A stretch of DNA of 12,994 nt. Source: Pseudomonadota bacterium (GTDB taxonomy: Bacteria > Pseudomonadota > Alphaproteobacteria > Rhizobiales > Aestuariivirgaceae). This document shows positions 5,830-12,994 of this stretch, one piece after another. The stretch covers positions 1 through 12,994 of the forward strand of contig JAEKFU010000220.1 in NCBI GenBank assembly GCA_016522385.1. Direction: 5' to 3'. A program made the position numbers and the translations under genes. How positions within the stretch are numbered: the stretch's first letter is position 1; each line of letters starts with the position of its first letter. The notes under the pieces are model-generated. The model searched no databases. It was not told the origin of the DNA and saw nothing but the letters and a program-made list of their open reading frames with translations.

Positions 5830-6897
5830 ATGCATGATCTCATTCGTGTAATTGTACTCGGAACCGGTCAGATGGGATCCAGGATTGCTCGCTTGGTTTT
5901 GGAAAAACCGGCTCTCGTACTCGCCGGTGCCTGTGCCAAAAGGTCTGATCGCGAAGGCGTGGATATCGGCCGAGTGATCGGTCTCGATAGTGATCTCGGT
6001 CTGCCGGTTTACACAGACCTGACTGCTGCCATCGAGATCGTACGGCCGCATGTGGCGATCCAGGCTAACTGCTCCACGTTGGCCGAGACGAAACAGCCAA
6101 TCGCAAAACTGCTGCAAAGTGGCGTCCATGTGATCTCAATCGCCGAAGAGATGTCCTATCCTTCCGCAACGTCACCGCAGTTGGCAGAGGAGATCCGGCG
6201 GATTGCTGTGTCTCGAGGAGTTGCCGTTGTTGGAACCGGAATTAATCCAGGGTTCATGCTCGATCTTCTAATCATTGTGCTGACCGGCGTGTGCACGGAT
6301 ATACAGTCGATCACGGGCACACGGGTCAATGATCTTTCATTCTACGGCCCCTCGGTTCTAAAGAGGCAGGGCGTCGGCTTGCCACCTGAGGAATTTCGCG
6401 AGGGCCTGGCGAAAGGAACCGTGGTTGGTCACGTTGGATTCCCCCAGTCGATCCACATGATCGCTGGAGCTATCGGCTGGGAAATTGAGCGCATTGAGGA
6501 GCATCGCGAACCCATCATATCGACGGTGAGGCGCAAAACACCCTTTGCAACAGTCGAGCCGGGATGCTGCGCGGGGTGTTTGCATTCGGCTGTCGCTTAC
6601 AGAAGAGGGGCGCCGGTCATCAAACTGATCCATCCCCAGCAGATCCGACCGCATCTCGAAGGTGTTGAAACCGGCGATACACTCGAAATCAAAGGAACGC
6701 CGGATATCCGAATTTCCGGCTCGCCGGAGGTTCCGGGCGGGATTGCAACGGCGGCTTTGGCCGTGAACATGATCCCTCGAGTGCTGAGCGCGCCCCCGGG
6801 GCTCCATTCCATGGCAGACTTGCCGGTGCCGGTCGCAATGCTGGGCGGCGATCGTGAACTGGTTCCGCAAACAAGGCAGGAGCACAGACGTGGCTGA
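5830..6897 (+). CDS. ord: 2,4-Diaminopentanoate dehydrogenase
   Basis: 355 residues from the ATG at 5830, with GAGG nine bases upstream; an in-frame GTG at 5812 is possible but less well placed. The enzyme oxidatively deaminates (2R,4S)-2,4-diaminopentanoate to 2-amino-4-oxopentanoate with NAD(P)+, the third step of oxidative ornithine degradation. The N-terminus is a Rossmann fold with GTGQMG at residues 11-16, of the dihydrodipicolinate-reductase-like type. Characteristic downstream segments are GTGINPGFMLD and GHVGFPQSIHMIAGAIGW. Assignment rests on this fold plus the unmistakable downstream ortAB-oraSE genes. The last 8 nt overlap the GTG start of ortA. It is first in the operon and follows the predicted FNR/FixK promoter. 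Confidence 0.9.
   Translation: MHDLIRVIVLGTGQMGSRIARLVLEKPALVLAGACAKRSDREGVDIGRVIGLDSDLGLPVYTDLTAAIEIVRPHVAIQANCSTLAETKQPIAKLLQSGVHVISIAEEMSYPSATSPQLAEEIRRIAVSRGVAVVGTGINPGFMLDLLIIVLTGVCTDIQSITGTRVNDLSFYGPSVLKRQGVGLPPEEFREGLAKGTVVGHVGFPQSIHMIAGAIGWEIERIEEHREPIISTVRRKTPFATVEPGCCAGCLHSAVAYRRGAPVIKLIHPQQIRPHLEGVETGDTLEIKGTPDIRISGSPEVPGGIATAALAVNMIPRVLSAPPGLHSMADLPVPVAMLGGDRELVPQTRQEHRRG
6878..6882 (+). promoter_or_regulatory. Ribosome binding site deciding a GTG start for ortA
   Basis: AGGAG stands seven bases before the GTG at 6890, inside the end of ord. It supports GTG over an in-frame ATG at 6854, which has no Shine-Dalgarno sequence and would add 12 residues not expected in the family. Confidence 0.65.
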
Positions 6898-7204
6898 GAT
6901 AGTGGAGAAAGGCACCTGGGTGGAAATCCAACGTATCGTCCTCGCGCCCGGCGAGCGTGCTCCCCAGGTTCCAGAGGACACGAAACTAGTGCCCCTCGAG
7001 ATGCGGGCAAAGGGCTTTCTCGACAAGACCGCTCATCTTGGCGAAGAAGCTGAGATCATGACGCCGGCTGGTCGTCGTCTACGCGGCATCCTGATAGAAA
7101 TCAACCCAGCCTACGTTCACAGCTTTGGTCCGCCCGTTGCTGCGCTCTCCACCATTGGCGTTGAAGTTCACTCATTGCTGACCGAGCAGGAGCAGGCCCC
7201 ATGA
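6890..7204 (+). CDS. ortA: 2-Amino-4-oxopentanoate thiolase, alpha subunit
   Basis: 104 residues from a GTG start. This is the small subunit of the PLP enzyme that cleaves 2-amino-4-oxopentanoate with coenzyme A to acetyl-CoA and D-alanine. The family signature is clear: KGTWVEIQRIVLAPGERAP, VPEDTKLVPLEMRAKGFL, then GRRLRGILIEINPAYVHSFG. The length is as expected (about 100 residues). The start overlaps ord by 8 nt and the stop overlaps the ortB start (ATGA at 7201-7204), arguing for translational coupling and equal production of the two subunits. Confidence 0.92.
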   Translation: MAEIVEKGTWVEIQRIVLAPGERAPQVPEDTKLVPLEMRAKGFLDKTAHLGEEAEIMTPAGRRLRGILIEINPAYVHSFGPPVAALSTIGVEVHSLLTEQEQAP

Positions 7205-8625
7205 GCCGCGAACTCGGATATGAAGAGATCATCGCTCAAAGAATCGACATCATGCGGAAATCCCTTGGTCTCGACTACGCGCAATACGCAACAGGGGCGC
7301 TCGCCTTCGATTATGAAAGGCTCTTGTCCGACACCGGCTATGACGTCGATACGGCACACCAGGTGCAGCGCAGCACGGCGGTTGGCGACACGCCACTCGT
7401 TGAACTCAGAAACATCACCGAACTGGTGCGCATTCTCGCAGAGCCTGGGAAGGGCGCGCGAATTTTTGTCAAAGACGAAGCTGCGAATCCGTCCGGATCT
7501 TTTAAGGATCGACGTGCATCACTTTCGGTTCACGAAGCAATAAAACGCGGCTACCGAGGCGTAGTGGCGGCAACCAGCGGAAACTACGGTGCTGCGGTTG
7601 CCTCGCAGGCGGCGAAGGCGGGCCTCGCTTGCATAATCGTGCAGGAGGCATTCGACAGCAAAGGCATCGCCCAACCGGAGATTGCGGAGAAGACCCGGGC
7701 CTGCGAGGCCTATGGGGCAGAGGTGATGCGGCTTTCTGTCGGGCCAGAGCTCTTTTACATGTTCCTGTCTGTGCTCAAGGATACCGATTACTTCAACGCC
7801 TCGCTCTATACGCCTTACTCCATCCTTGGCATCGAAACTCTTGGGCATGAACTGGCGGTGCAGACTGAGGAACTGACGGGACGCTTTCCAGACGTGGTGG
7901 TGACGACTCACGCTGGCGGCGGGAACGTGACAGGAACCGCTCGGGGACTGCGCAAGGCCGGGGCTCACCAGGCGCAGATGATTGCCGCTAGCGTCGACCT
8001 ATCAGGGCTCCATATGGCCTCCGATAACGACTTCAACCGCAAATCCTTCACCACCGGCCACACCGGCTTCTCCATCCCCTTCACAACCTGGCCTGATCGA
8101 GCGGACGTTCCGCGTAATTCAGCTCGCCCGCTGCGCTACATGGATCGCTTCGTTACAGTCACTCAGGGCGATGTCTTCTACATGACCGAGGTGCTCGCAC
8201 AGGTTGAGGGGCTGGAACGCGGGCCTGCCGGCAACACGTCGCTTGCTGCTGCCGTCGCCATTGCGAAAAAACTCGATGAGGACCGGATCGTAGTTGTGCA
8301 GGAAACCGAATATACGGGCGCCGGCAAGCACCCGCTCGCTCAACTCAATCTCGCCAAGAAGCTCGGAATTGATGTCCGGCGTGGTGATCCCAGAGAAAAC
8401 ATACCGGGCCGTGCTATCGTTATTCCGGAGCATCCCGCGCAGATCTCCGTGGTCGATGTCGACTTGGATCGGATCCGGCGCTCCTATCTTCGAAATGCTG
8501 TCGGCGAACTGCAGAAGGGAGAACAACTCCACGAAACTGATCTCGAGTTCCTGGCGGAAGAAACCGGAACCGATCGATGCTACGTTCAGGAGGTCCTCCA
8601 TGAGGTGCACAGAAAGACCGGATAA
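7201..8625 (+). CDS. ortB: 2-Amino-4-oxopentanoate thiolase, beta subunit (PLP)
   Basis: 474 residues, the usual size for OrtB. It is a fold-type II PLP enzyme related to threonine synthase. Lys102 in NPSGSFKDRR is the expected PLP Schiff-base lysine, and ATSGNYGAAVASQAA is the Ser/Gly-rich block expected near the cofactor. THAGGGNVTGTARGL is probably the glycine-rich phosphate-binding loop. With OrtA it performs the thiolytic cleavage releasing acetyl-CoA and D-alanine. The start overlaps the ortA stop by 4 nt, and the end overlaps the oraS start by 26 nt. Nothing essential appears missing, so an active enzyme is expected. Confidence 0.93.
   Translation: MSRELGYEEIIAQRIDIMRKSLGLDYAQYATGALAFDYERLLSDTGYDVDTAHQVQRSTAVGDTPLVELRNITELVRILAEPGKGARIFVKDEAANPSGSFKDRRASLSVHEAIKRGYRGVVAATSGNYGAAVASQAAKAGLACIIVQEAFDSKGIAQPEIAEKTRACEAYGAEVMRLSVGPELFYMFLSVLKDTDYFNASLYTPYSILGIETLGHELAVQTEELTGRFPDVVVTTHAGGGNVTGTARGLRKAGAHQAQMIAASVDLSGLHMASDNDFNRKSFTTGHTGFSIPFTTWPDRADVPRNSARPLRYMDRFVTVTQGDVFYMTEVLAQVEGLERGPAGNTSLAAAVAIAKKLDEDRIVVVQETEYTGAGKHPLAQLNLAKKLGIDVRRGDPRENIPGRAIVIPEHPAQISVVDVDLDRIRRSYLRNAVGELQKGEQLHETDLEFLAEETGTDRCYVQEVLHEVHRKTG
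8588..8593 (+). promoter_or_regulatory. Ribosome binding site of oraS
   Basis: AGGAGG lies six bases before the ATG at 8600, inside the end of ortB. It settles the oraS start; the same frame is open upstream to 8294 but that stretch is only the ortB gene read in another frame. Confidence 0.7.
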
Positions 8626-8953
8626 TTTCGAAAGCCAGCGCAAGCAGCTTGAGGCAATGTCGGACGAGGAATTGCATGCCCTATTCTGGGACCTTGCCGA
8701 AAAAATCGTTGATCCGCTCATCGAGGAAGCAAGAACTCATACGACGCCCTCGATCGAACGCTCTGTGTTGCTGCGCATGGGGTTCTCAAGCATCGAGGCT
8801 GCCGGACTTGTGGCGCAGATGGGCGAACGACAGCTTCTGGAGCGGGGTGCTGGCCGATTGGTGTTCGAATTGGCGCAGGCAAAGGATATTACCTTACGCG
8901 AAGCCGGTTGCGGTCTGCTGGACGGCCGCTACTGGGAGGAGCTGCAGGCATGA
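8600..8953 (+). CDS. oraS: D-ornithine 4,5-aminomutase, small subunit
   Basis: 117 residues, as expected for OraS (about 120). The small subunit pairs with OraE in the adenosylcobalamin- and PLP-dependent mutase that moves the terminal amino group of D-ornithine to C4, giving (2R,4S)-2,4-diaminopentanoate. Diagnostic blocks are LSDEEL-like MSDEELHALFWDLAEKIVD, ARTHTTPSIERSVLLRMGFSS and DITLREAGCGLLDGRYWEEL. The start lies 26 nt inside ortB, and the stop overlaps the oraE start by 4 nt (ATGA at 8950-8953). No extra domain or truncation is seen. Confidence 0.93.
   Translation: MRCTERPDNFESQRKQLEAMSDEELHALFWDLAEKIVDPLIEEARTHTTPSIERSVLLRMGFSSIEAAGLVAQMGERQLLERGAGRLVFELAQAKDITLREAGCGLLDGRYWEELQA
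8935..8941 (+). promoter_or_regulatory. Ribosome binding site of oraE
   Basis: GGAGGAG lies eight bases before the ATG at 8950 and selects this start over an in-frame codon at 8908 inside oraS. Confidence 0.7.
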
Positions 8954-11145
8954 AGCTCGCACCCGATCAGAAGCTCGATATCCGGGAAGTGCTGAAAGAT
9001 CTCGAGCATTACCGGCCGAAGCGGAAGGGTTGGACCTGGCGAGTCAGACGCGAGGACCAACAAATCGGTCCCTTCATTTATAGGAACACTTCTGAAACCC
9101 TGAAGAATTCGATCCCCTTGCCCTCTGCCCACAATTTCGGGGATATCGATCCTCAGTGCGATTTTGTCATCACTACAGAGATTGCCTCGGGCCGCTTCGA
9201 AGATGACCTCAGGCGCATGCGCATGGCGGCCTGGCACGGCGCCGACCACATTATGGTCATTCGCACCACCGGGCAATCACACATCGACGGACTCATTGAG
9301 GGCACACCCGAGGGTGTTGGCGGCGTTCCCATCACGCGAAAGCAAATCCGGGCGAGTCGAAAAACGCTGGATGCCATCGAGGAGGAAGTGGGGCGCCCCA
9401 TCAACTTCCACTCTTATGTGAGTGGCCTCGCCGGGCCGGAAATCGCCGTCCTCTTTGCCGAAGAAGGTGTCAACGGTGCGCATCAGGACCCCCAATACAA
9501 TGTGCTCTACCGGGACATAAACATGCATCGGTCATTCGTGGACGCGGCCGAAGCCAAGAAGGTGATGGCGGATGCAGGAATTCTTCAGCTCGATGGCGCC
9601 CACAATGCCAACGCAACCGCTAAAGAGGCGTGGAAAGCTACGCCAGAGCTGTTCGTCCAGCATGCCGTCAACACGGCCTACTCCCGGGCCGCTGGCATGC
9701 CGCCGGAGCAAATTGCCCTTTCAACTGTGCCTCCCACCGCGCCGCCCGCACCGAAGATGCGGCTCGACTTGCCTTACGCTATCGCGCTTCGTGAGATGTT
9801 CGAGGGCTATAAGTTCCGGGCACAGCAGAATACGCGATATATGGAGGCCAATACGCAAGAGGCCACCATAACGCATGTCTTCGACACCCTGATATCTCGG
9901 CTCACCAGGACGGATGTTCAAAGCACCATCACGCCGGATGAAGGACGCAACATCCCCTGGCACTTCAACAGCATCGCGGGCGTGAACACTGCGCGGCAAA
10001 CTCTCATGAGCACCGATGGTCTGGGCGATCTTCTTGCAATTAGAGAGAACGATTCCTTGCGTCAACAGGTGCGCGAATTCAAGGAGCGCGCCGTCCTCTT
10101 CTTGGAGGAGATCATGGAGCAAGGAGGGTACTACGCCTCCGTTGCAGCCGGCCAGTTCGTGGACTCGGGCCATTACCCGGAACGCAAGGCCGACGGAATT
10201 GCCCGAGACCCGAAAAGGGGCGACGGAGCAGGCAGCGTCATACAACGCCGGCCGGACTATGGTGCTCCGGTGTGCAGTCACTTCGGCAACAACGCCTATG
10301 CCGTAACCGGCAAAAGGCCTTGTGAGGCATACGGTGGCTGCACGCTCTGTGACCCGGCAAAAATTCGGTACATCGACGAAGTCGATCCCACGGACAACGT
10401 TGAAAAGCGCCTTGAGCAACCTCGCGCCGAGCGCGAAGTCGGCCTACTCCGCCCGGAGGTCGAGAAACATGGTGATGGCGTCGTCTGTGTCACCCTATTC
10501 GTGCCTGCGAGGCAACGTTTGGCCGAGGCTGCCGCACTCGAGATGGCAAAGCATATGAGGCTGGAAAACCCTGAAGTCATTAGCTGCAGGCTTATGCACC
10601 CGGCAGAGGGGAGTGTCTTCGAGATAAGAGGCATTCTTGACACGGCGGTTCGGCTGGAGGACCTGCCGGTCCACATACACAAAGAGGCACTCCCAGATAC
10701 GGAGATAGAGAGTTGGGTGCGACCGCGCCACATTCATGTTGTAGCGGCAACGGTTGGCGAGGATGAGCACTCGGTCGGCCTGCGGGAGATACTTGACATC
10801 AAACATGGTGGTATCGAGAAATACGGCTTTCACTGTAACTATATCGGGACATCGGTGCCGCTTGAACGGGTCCTGGAGGTCGCTCAGACAACTGGTGCCC
10901 AAGCGGTGCTTATTTCGACCATTGTTACTCACGCAGGCGTGCACAAACAGAACATGCTTCGCCTTCACGAACTGGCGGCAGAACGCGGCCTTCGCAGCCG
11001 TCTCATATTGATCGCCGGCGGAACGCTGGTGACCGATGATTTCGCTCGCGAATGTGGCCTCGACGCCGGATTCGGACGCGGCACGAAAGGCCGTGACGTC
11101 GCCAGTTTTCTGGTCGAGAAGTTGCGCGCCGCCGAGACAGAGTAG
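8950..11145 (+). CDS. oraE: D-ornithine 4,5-aminomutase, large B12/PLP-binding subunit
   Basis: 731 residues, matching OraE length. The N-terminal two-thirds form the TIM-barrel catalytic part (for example GADHIMVIRTTGQSHIDG, GPEIAVLFAEEGVNGAHQDP). A Cys motif CEAYGGCTLC (Cys458, Cys464, Cys467) precedes the C-terminal Rossmann domain. There the cobalamin motif DEHSVG supplies the lower axial His607 (DxHxxG). Lys618 lies eleven residues further, exactly the spacing of His618 and Lys629 in the Clostridium sticklandii enzyme, where the lysine forms the PLP internal aldimine. The tail carries LILIAGGT and GLDAGFGRGTKG, as in B12-binding domains. All key residues visible to me are present, so activity is expected provided the cell makes adenosylcobalamin. 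Confidence 0.95.
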   Translation: MKLAPDQKLDIREVLKDLEHYRPKRKGWTWRVRREDQQIGPFIYRNTSETLKNSIPLPSAHNFGDIDPQCDFVITTEIASGRFEDDLRRMRMAAWHGADHIMVIRTTGQSHIDGLIEGTPEGVGGVPITRKQIRASRKTLDAIEEEVGRPINFHSYVSGLAGPEIAVLFAEEGVNGAHQDPQYNVLYRDINMHRSFVDAAEAKKVMADAGILQLDGAHNANATAKEAWKATPELFVQHAVNTAYSRAAGMPPEQIALSTVPPTAPPAPKMRLDLPYAIALREMFEGYKFRAQQNTRYMEANTQEATITHVFDTLISRLTRTDVQSTITPDEGRNIPWHFNSIAGVNTARQTLMSTDGLGDLLAIRENDSLRQQVREFKERAVLFLEEIMEQGGYYASVAAGQFVDSGHYPERKADGIARDPKRGDGAGSVIQRRPDYGAPVCSHFGNNAYAVTGKRPCEAYGGCTLCDPAKIRYIDEVDPTDNVEKRLEQPRAEREVGLLRPEVEKHGDGVVCVTLFVPARQRLAEAAALEMAKHMRLENPEVISCRLMHPAEGSVFEIRGILDTAVRLEDLPVHIHKEALPDTEIESWVRPRHIHVVAATVGEDEHSVGLREILDIKHGGIEKYGFHCNYIGTSVPLERVLEVAQTTGAQAVLISTIVTHAGVHKQNMLRLHELAAERGLRSRLILIAGGTLVTDDFARECGLDAGFGRGTKGRDVASFLVEKLRAAETE

Positions 11146-11150
11146 GCGCA

Positions 11151-12260
11151 ATGGCGACCCCTTATGTGACTATCGACCTCGACAAGATCGAGCATAATGC
11201 CCGAACGATTGTCAGCCTTTGTAGCGCGCATGGCATCGAGGTAACCGGCGTGACCAAGGGCGTGTGCGGTCATCCCGAGGTCGCCAAGGCCATGCAACGC
11301 GGCGGCGTCATCTCGATCGGCGATTCGCGAAGGAAAAACCTCCGGCGCCTCAGGGCTGCTGGCGTCGCTTCACCGTCTATGCTCCTCAGGGTCCCAGCGC
11401 TTTCCGCCATCGATGACATCGTCGAGGGCACTGACGTGAGCCTGAATTCCGAACTCTCCGTGCTCGAGAGGCTGTCGGCCGCCGCGCAACGGCGCAATCG
11501 AGCCCATGAGGTCATCGTCATGGTCGATCTGGGCGATTTGCGCGAAGGAGTCTGGCCCAACGAACTTCGTTCCTTTATTCGGGAAATGCTTCGCTTCTCC
11601 GGTGTCCGCCTTGCTGGGATCGGTACGAATCTGGCTTGCTTCGGGGGTGTGATCCCATCCGAGCACAACATGAACCAGTTCGTTGGATGCGCCTGCGATA
11701 TCGAGGAGGCATTCGATGTGCAACTTAAGTGGATCTCCGCCGTAAACTCAAGCGGTCTTGAACTCGTCGCATCGGGAAAGATGCCGGGGCGCGTCAATCA
11801 CGCACGGATCGGAGAAGCCATCCTGCTTGGGCGCGAGACTGTCCAACGTAAGCCATGGCCCCACACGTTTCAGGACGCTTTCGTGCTGCACGCCGAGGTA
11901 TTGGAGGTGAAGAAGAAGCCATCGGTGCCGGTCGGCGAGCGGAGCGAGGATGCGTTTGGAGAACGTCCCGCTTTCGAAGAACGCGGCAACATGGACCGCG
12001 CGCTCCTCAATGTCGGACGGGAGGACATAGACATTGCAGGAATACGACCATTTGAGCCCCGCTTTGAAGTGCTTGGCGCCTCGAGTGGCTATTTGGTCAT
12101 GGATGTTTCCCCAGCAGCCGGCAGCATCCGCGTTGGTGACGAACTTTCCTTTTCGATCAACTACGGCGCACTTCTCGCGATCATGACGTCCGAATATGTC
12201 GAAAAGCGTTTTCTCAGAAGTGGAGTCCTCCTGGAAACCACTTCGCAAGGGACCGAGTGA
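11151..12260 (+). CDS. orr: Ornithine racemase (alanine-racemase-fold, PLP)
   Basis: 369 residues, starting five bases after the oraE stop. The N-terminal Alr-like barrel begins YVTIDLDKIEHNARTIV. The PLP lysine is probably Lys36 in TGVTKGVCGHPEVAKAM, which is the ornithine-racemase form and differs from the KANAYGHG motif of alanine racemase. IGDSRRKNLRRL and IVMVDLGDLREGVWP are further group signatures. Its role would be L- to D-ornithine, feeding the D-specific mutase. Clostridial pathway clusters also carry such an enzyme. Other basic or broad-spectrum amino acid racemase activities of this family cannot be excluded, but the context strongly favours ornithine. Confidence 0.88.
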   Translation: MATPYVTIDLDKIEHNARTIVSLCSAHGIEVTGVTKGVCGHPEVAKAMQRGGVISIGDSRRKNLRRLRAAGVASPSMLLRVPALSAIDDIVEGTDVSLNSELSVLERLSAAAQRRNRAHEVIVMVDLGDLREGVWPNELRSFIREMLRFSGVRLAGIGTNLACFGGVIPSEHNMNQFVGCACDIEEAFDVQLKWISAVNSSGLELVASGKMPGRVNHARIGEAILLGRETVQRKPWPHTFQDAFVLHAEVLEVKKKPSVPVGERSEDAFGERPAFEERGNMDRALLNVGREDIDIAGIRPFEPRFEVLGASSGYLVMDVSPAAGSIRVGDELSFSINYGALLAIMTSEYVEKRFLRSGVLLETTSQGTE

Positions 12261-12306
12261 CGGTGGCTCTCGGCTGAAAAGGAAACATACTTGAGGCGCA
12301 AATGAC
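12261..12306. other. Short spacer without terminator
   Basis: 46 bp between the two racemase genes. There is no hairpin with a T run, so the alanine racemase is probably in the same transcript. GAGG at 12293-12296 lies about ten bases before the next ATG. Confidence 0.5.
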
Positions 12307-12994
12307 ATGAGCCCTGACGCAAGACGATTGACGAAGGCGTTCATCCACCTCGACTATCTCGACCACAATGTACATCTTTTGCAGAAATTGGCCGGGAAAA
12401 GCCGTGTCTGGCCCGTCATCAAGGCGAACGCTTATGGGCATGGCGCGGAAATGATTGCACGGCGGCTTGTCGGCCTTCGATACAAGACGCTCGCTGTGGC
12501 GGACATAAGCGAGGCCATTGACCTGATCGAGGCCGGTGTGGAAGCCACATTCCTCATTCTCTCGGCAACGCTCCCGCAACATTCGGAAGCCATAGTTGCC
12601 CATGGGTGTGAACCGGTCGTGTGCACGACGCGGATGGCGGAAGCGCTGGCGCACGAGGCTCAGAAAGTTCGCAGGATGGTTTCCATTCACCTAAAGGTCG
12701 ATACCGGAATGGGGCGCATCGGTGTCCAGCCGGAACAAGTGATTGACTTCCTCGACCGCCACCACGCGCATTCATCGCTCAAGATCCGCGGCCTCATGAG
12801 CCATTTCGCTCGGGCCGATGAGACCGACAAGGCGTTTTCCGAGCAACAAATCCGGCTCTTCAAGAAGCTCGTGGATGCAACAAAAGCCTACGGCATCGAG
12901 TTCAACCATATGGCCAACAGTGCCGCGCTCCTCGACCTCCCCGGCTCTCATTTCGATGCGGTTCGTCCCGGCATCGCAATCTACGGGCTTAAGC
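12307..12994 (+). CDS. alr: Alanine racemase, 3' end outside window
   Basis: The frame opens at ATG 12307 and runs off the window, giving 229 complete codons of an expected 350-380. The PLP motif VIKANAYGHG (Lys39) is the classical alanine racemase form. LKVDTGMGRIG, GLMSHFARADE, HMANSAALLDL and FDAVRPGIAIYG are all present in order. The enzyme interconverts L- and D-alanine. Because the thiolase of this operon yields D-alanine, a catabolic racemase here makes metabolic sense, as with DadX. It may instead be a broad-spectrum racemase; the C-terminal catalytic Tyr region is not visible. Confidence 0.9.
   Translation, partial: MSPDARRLTKAFIHLDYLDHNVHLLQKLAGKSRVWPVIKANAYGHGAEMIARRLVGLRYKTLAVADISEAIDLIEAGVEATFLILSATLPQHSEAIVAHGCEPVVCTTRMAEALAHEAQKVRRMVSIHLKVDTGMGRIGVQPEQVIDFLDRHHAHSSLKIRGLMSHFARADETDKAFSEQQIRLFKKLVDATKAYGIEFNHMANSAALLDLPGSHFDAVRPGIAIYGLK

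Noticed and set aside
5345..5837. Two rightward frames (5345-5563 and 5571-5837) in the gap before ord
   Set aside because: Arg/Pro/His-rich or patternless translation, no ribosome binding sites, and the second overlaps the predicted promoter and ord start.
8294..8599. Upstream extension of the oraS frame
   Set aside because: This is the ortB gene in another frame; the ATG at 8600 with AGGAGG gives the normal OraS length.
9721..10733. Long leftward frames opposite oraE
   Set aside because: Antisense shadows of a strongly supported gene, with no recognisable protein features.

Overview
This GC-rich window has the codon style and gene content of an alphaproteobacterium, most likely a rhizobium (Rhizobium/Ensifer/Mesorhizobium type) and quite possibly a plasmid or other accessory region. 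That assignment is inferred from the look of the proteins, a decayed IS6-type transposase and FNR/FixK-type operators; no rRNA or other marker gene is present.

Left part (1-2902): the C-terminal end of a ribose-phosphate pyrophosphokinase, a convergent aminoglycoside-phosphotransferase-like kinase, and a rightward pair with overlapping ends, an alpha/beta hydrolase followed by a phosphoribosyltransferase. A perfect TTGAT-N4-ATCAA box lies between the divergent kinase and hydrolase genes, suggesting control by an FNR/FixK regulator under low oxygen.

Middle part (2903-5829): a frameshifted, truncated IS6-family transposase, an FNR/FixK-like box with a well-placed -10 element, a small conserved-looking protein, a leftward BCAM0308-type Cys-rich protein, a leftward unknown protein, and a 646-bp gap that carries two more FNR/FixK-like boxes.

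Right part (5830-12994): a compact rightward operon encoding the whole oxidative ornithine degradation route known from Clostridium sticklandii. It runs 2,4-diaminopentanoate dehydrogenase (ord), both subunits of 2-amino-4-oxopentanoate thiolase (ortA, ortB), both subunits of the B12/PLP enzyme D-ornithine 4,5-aminomutase (oraS, oraE), an ornithine-racemase-type enzyme, and a classical alanine racemase cut by the window end. Neighbouring genes overlap by 4-26 nt or lie 5-46 nt apart. The predicted flow is L-ornithine to D-ornithine to (2R,4S)-2,4-diaminopentanoate to 2-amino-4-oxopentanoate to acetyl-CoA plus D-alanine; the terminal alanine racemase would return D-alanine to L-alanine.

The main point of interest is this fermentative, Firmicute-style pathway in what looks like a rhizobial genome, behind an FNR/FixK-like operator whose centre is exactly 32 bp from a plausible -10 element. 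This suggests ornithine is used as an energy and carbon source when oxygen is scarce. The four boxes with at least nine of ten consensus positions in this window are all intergenic.
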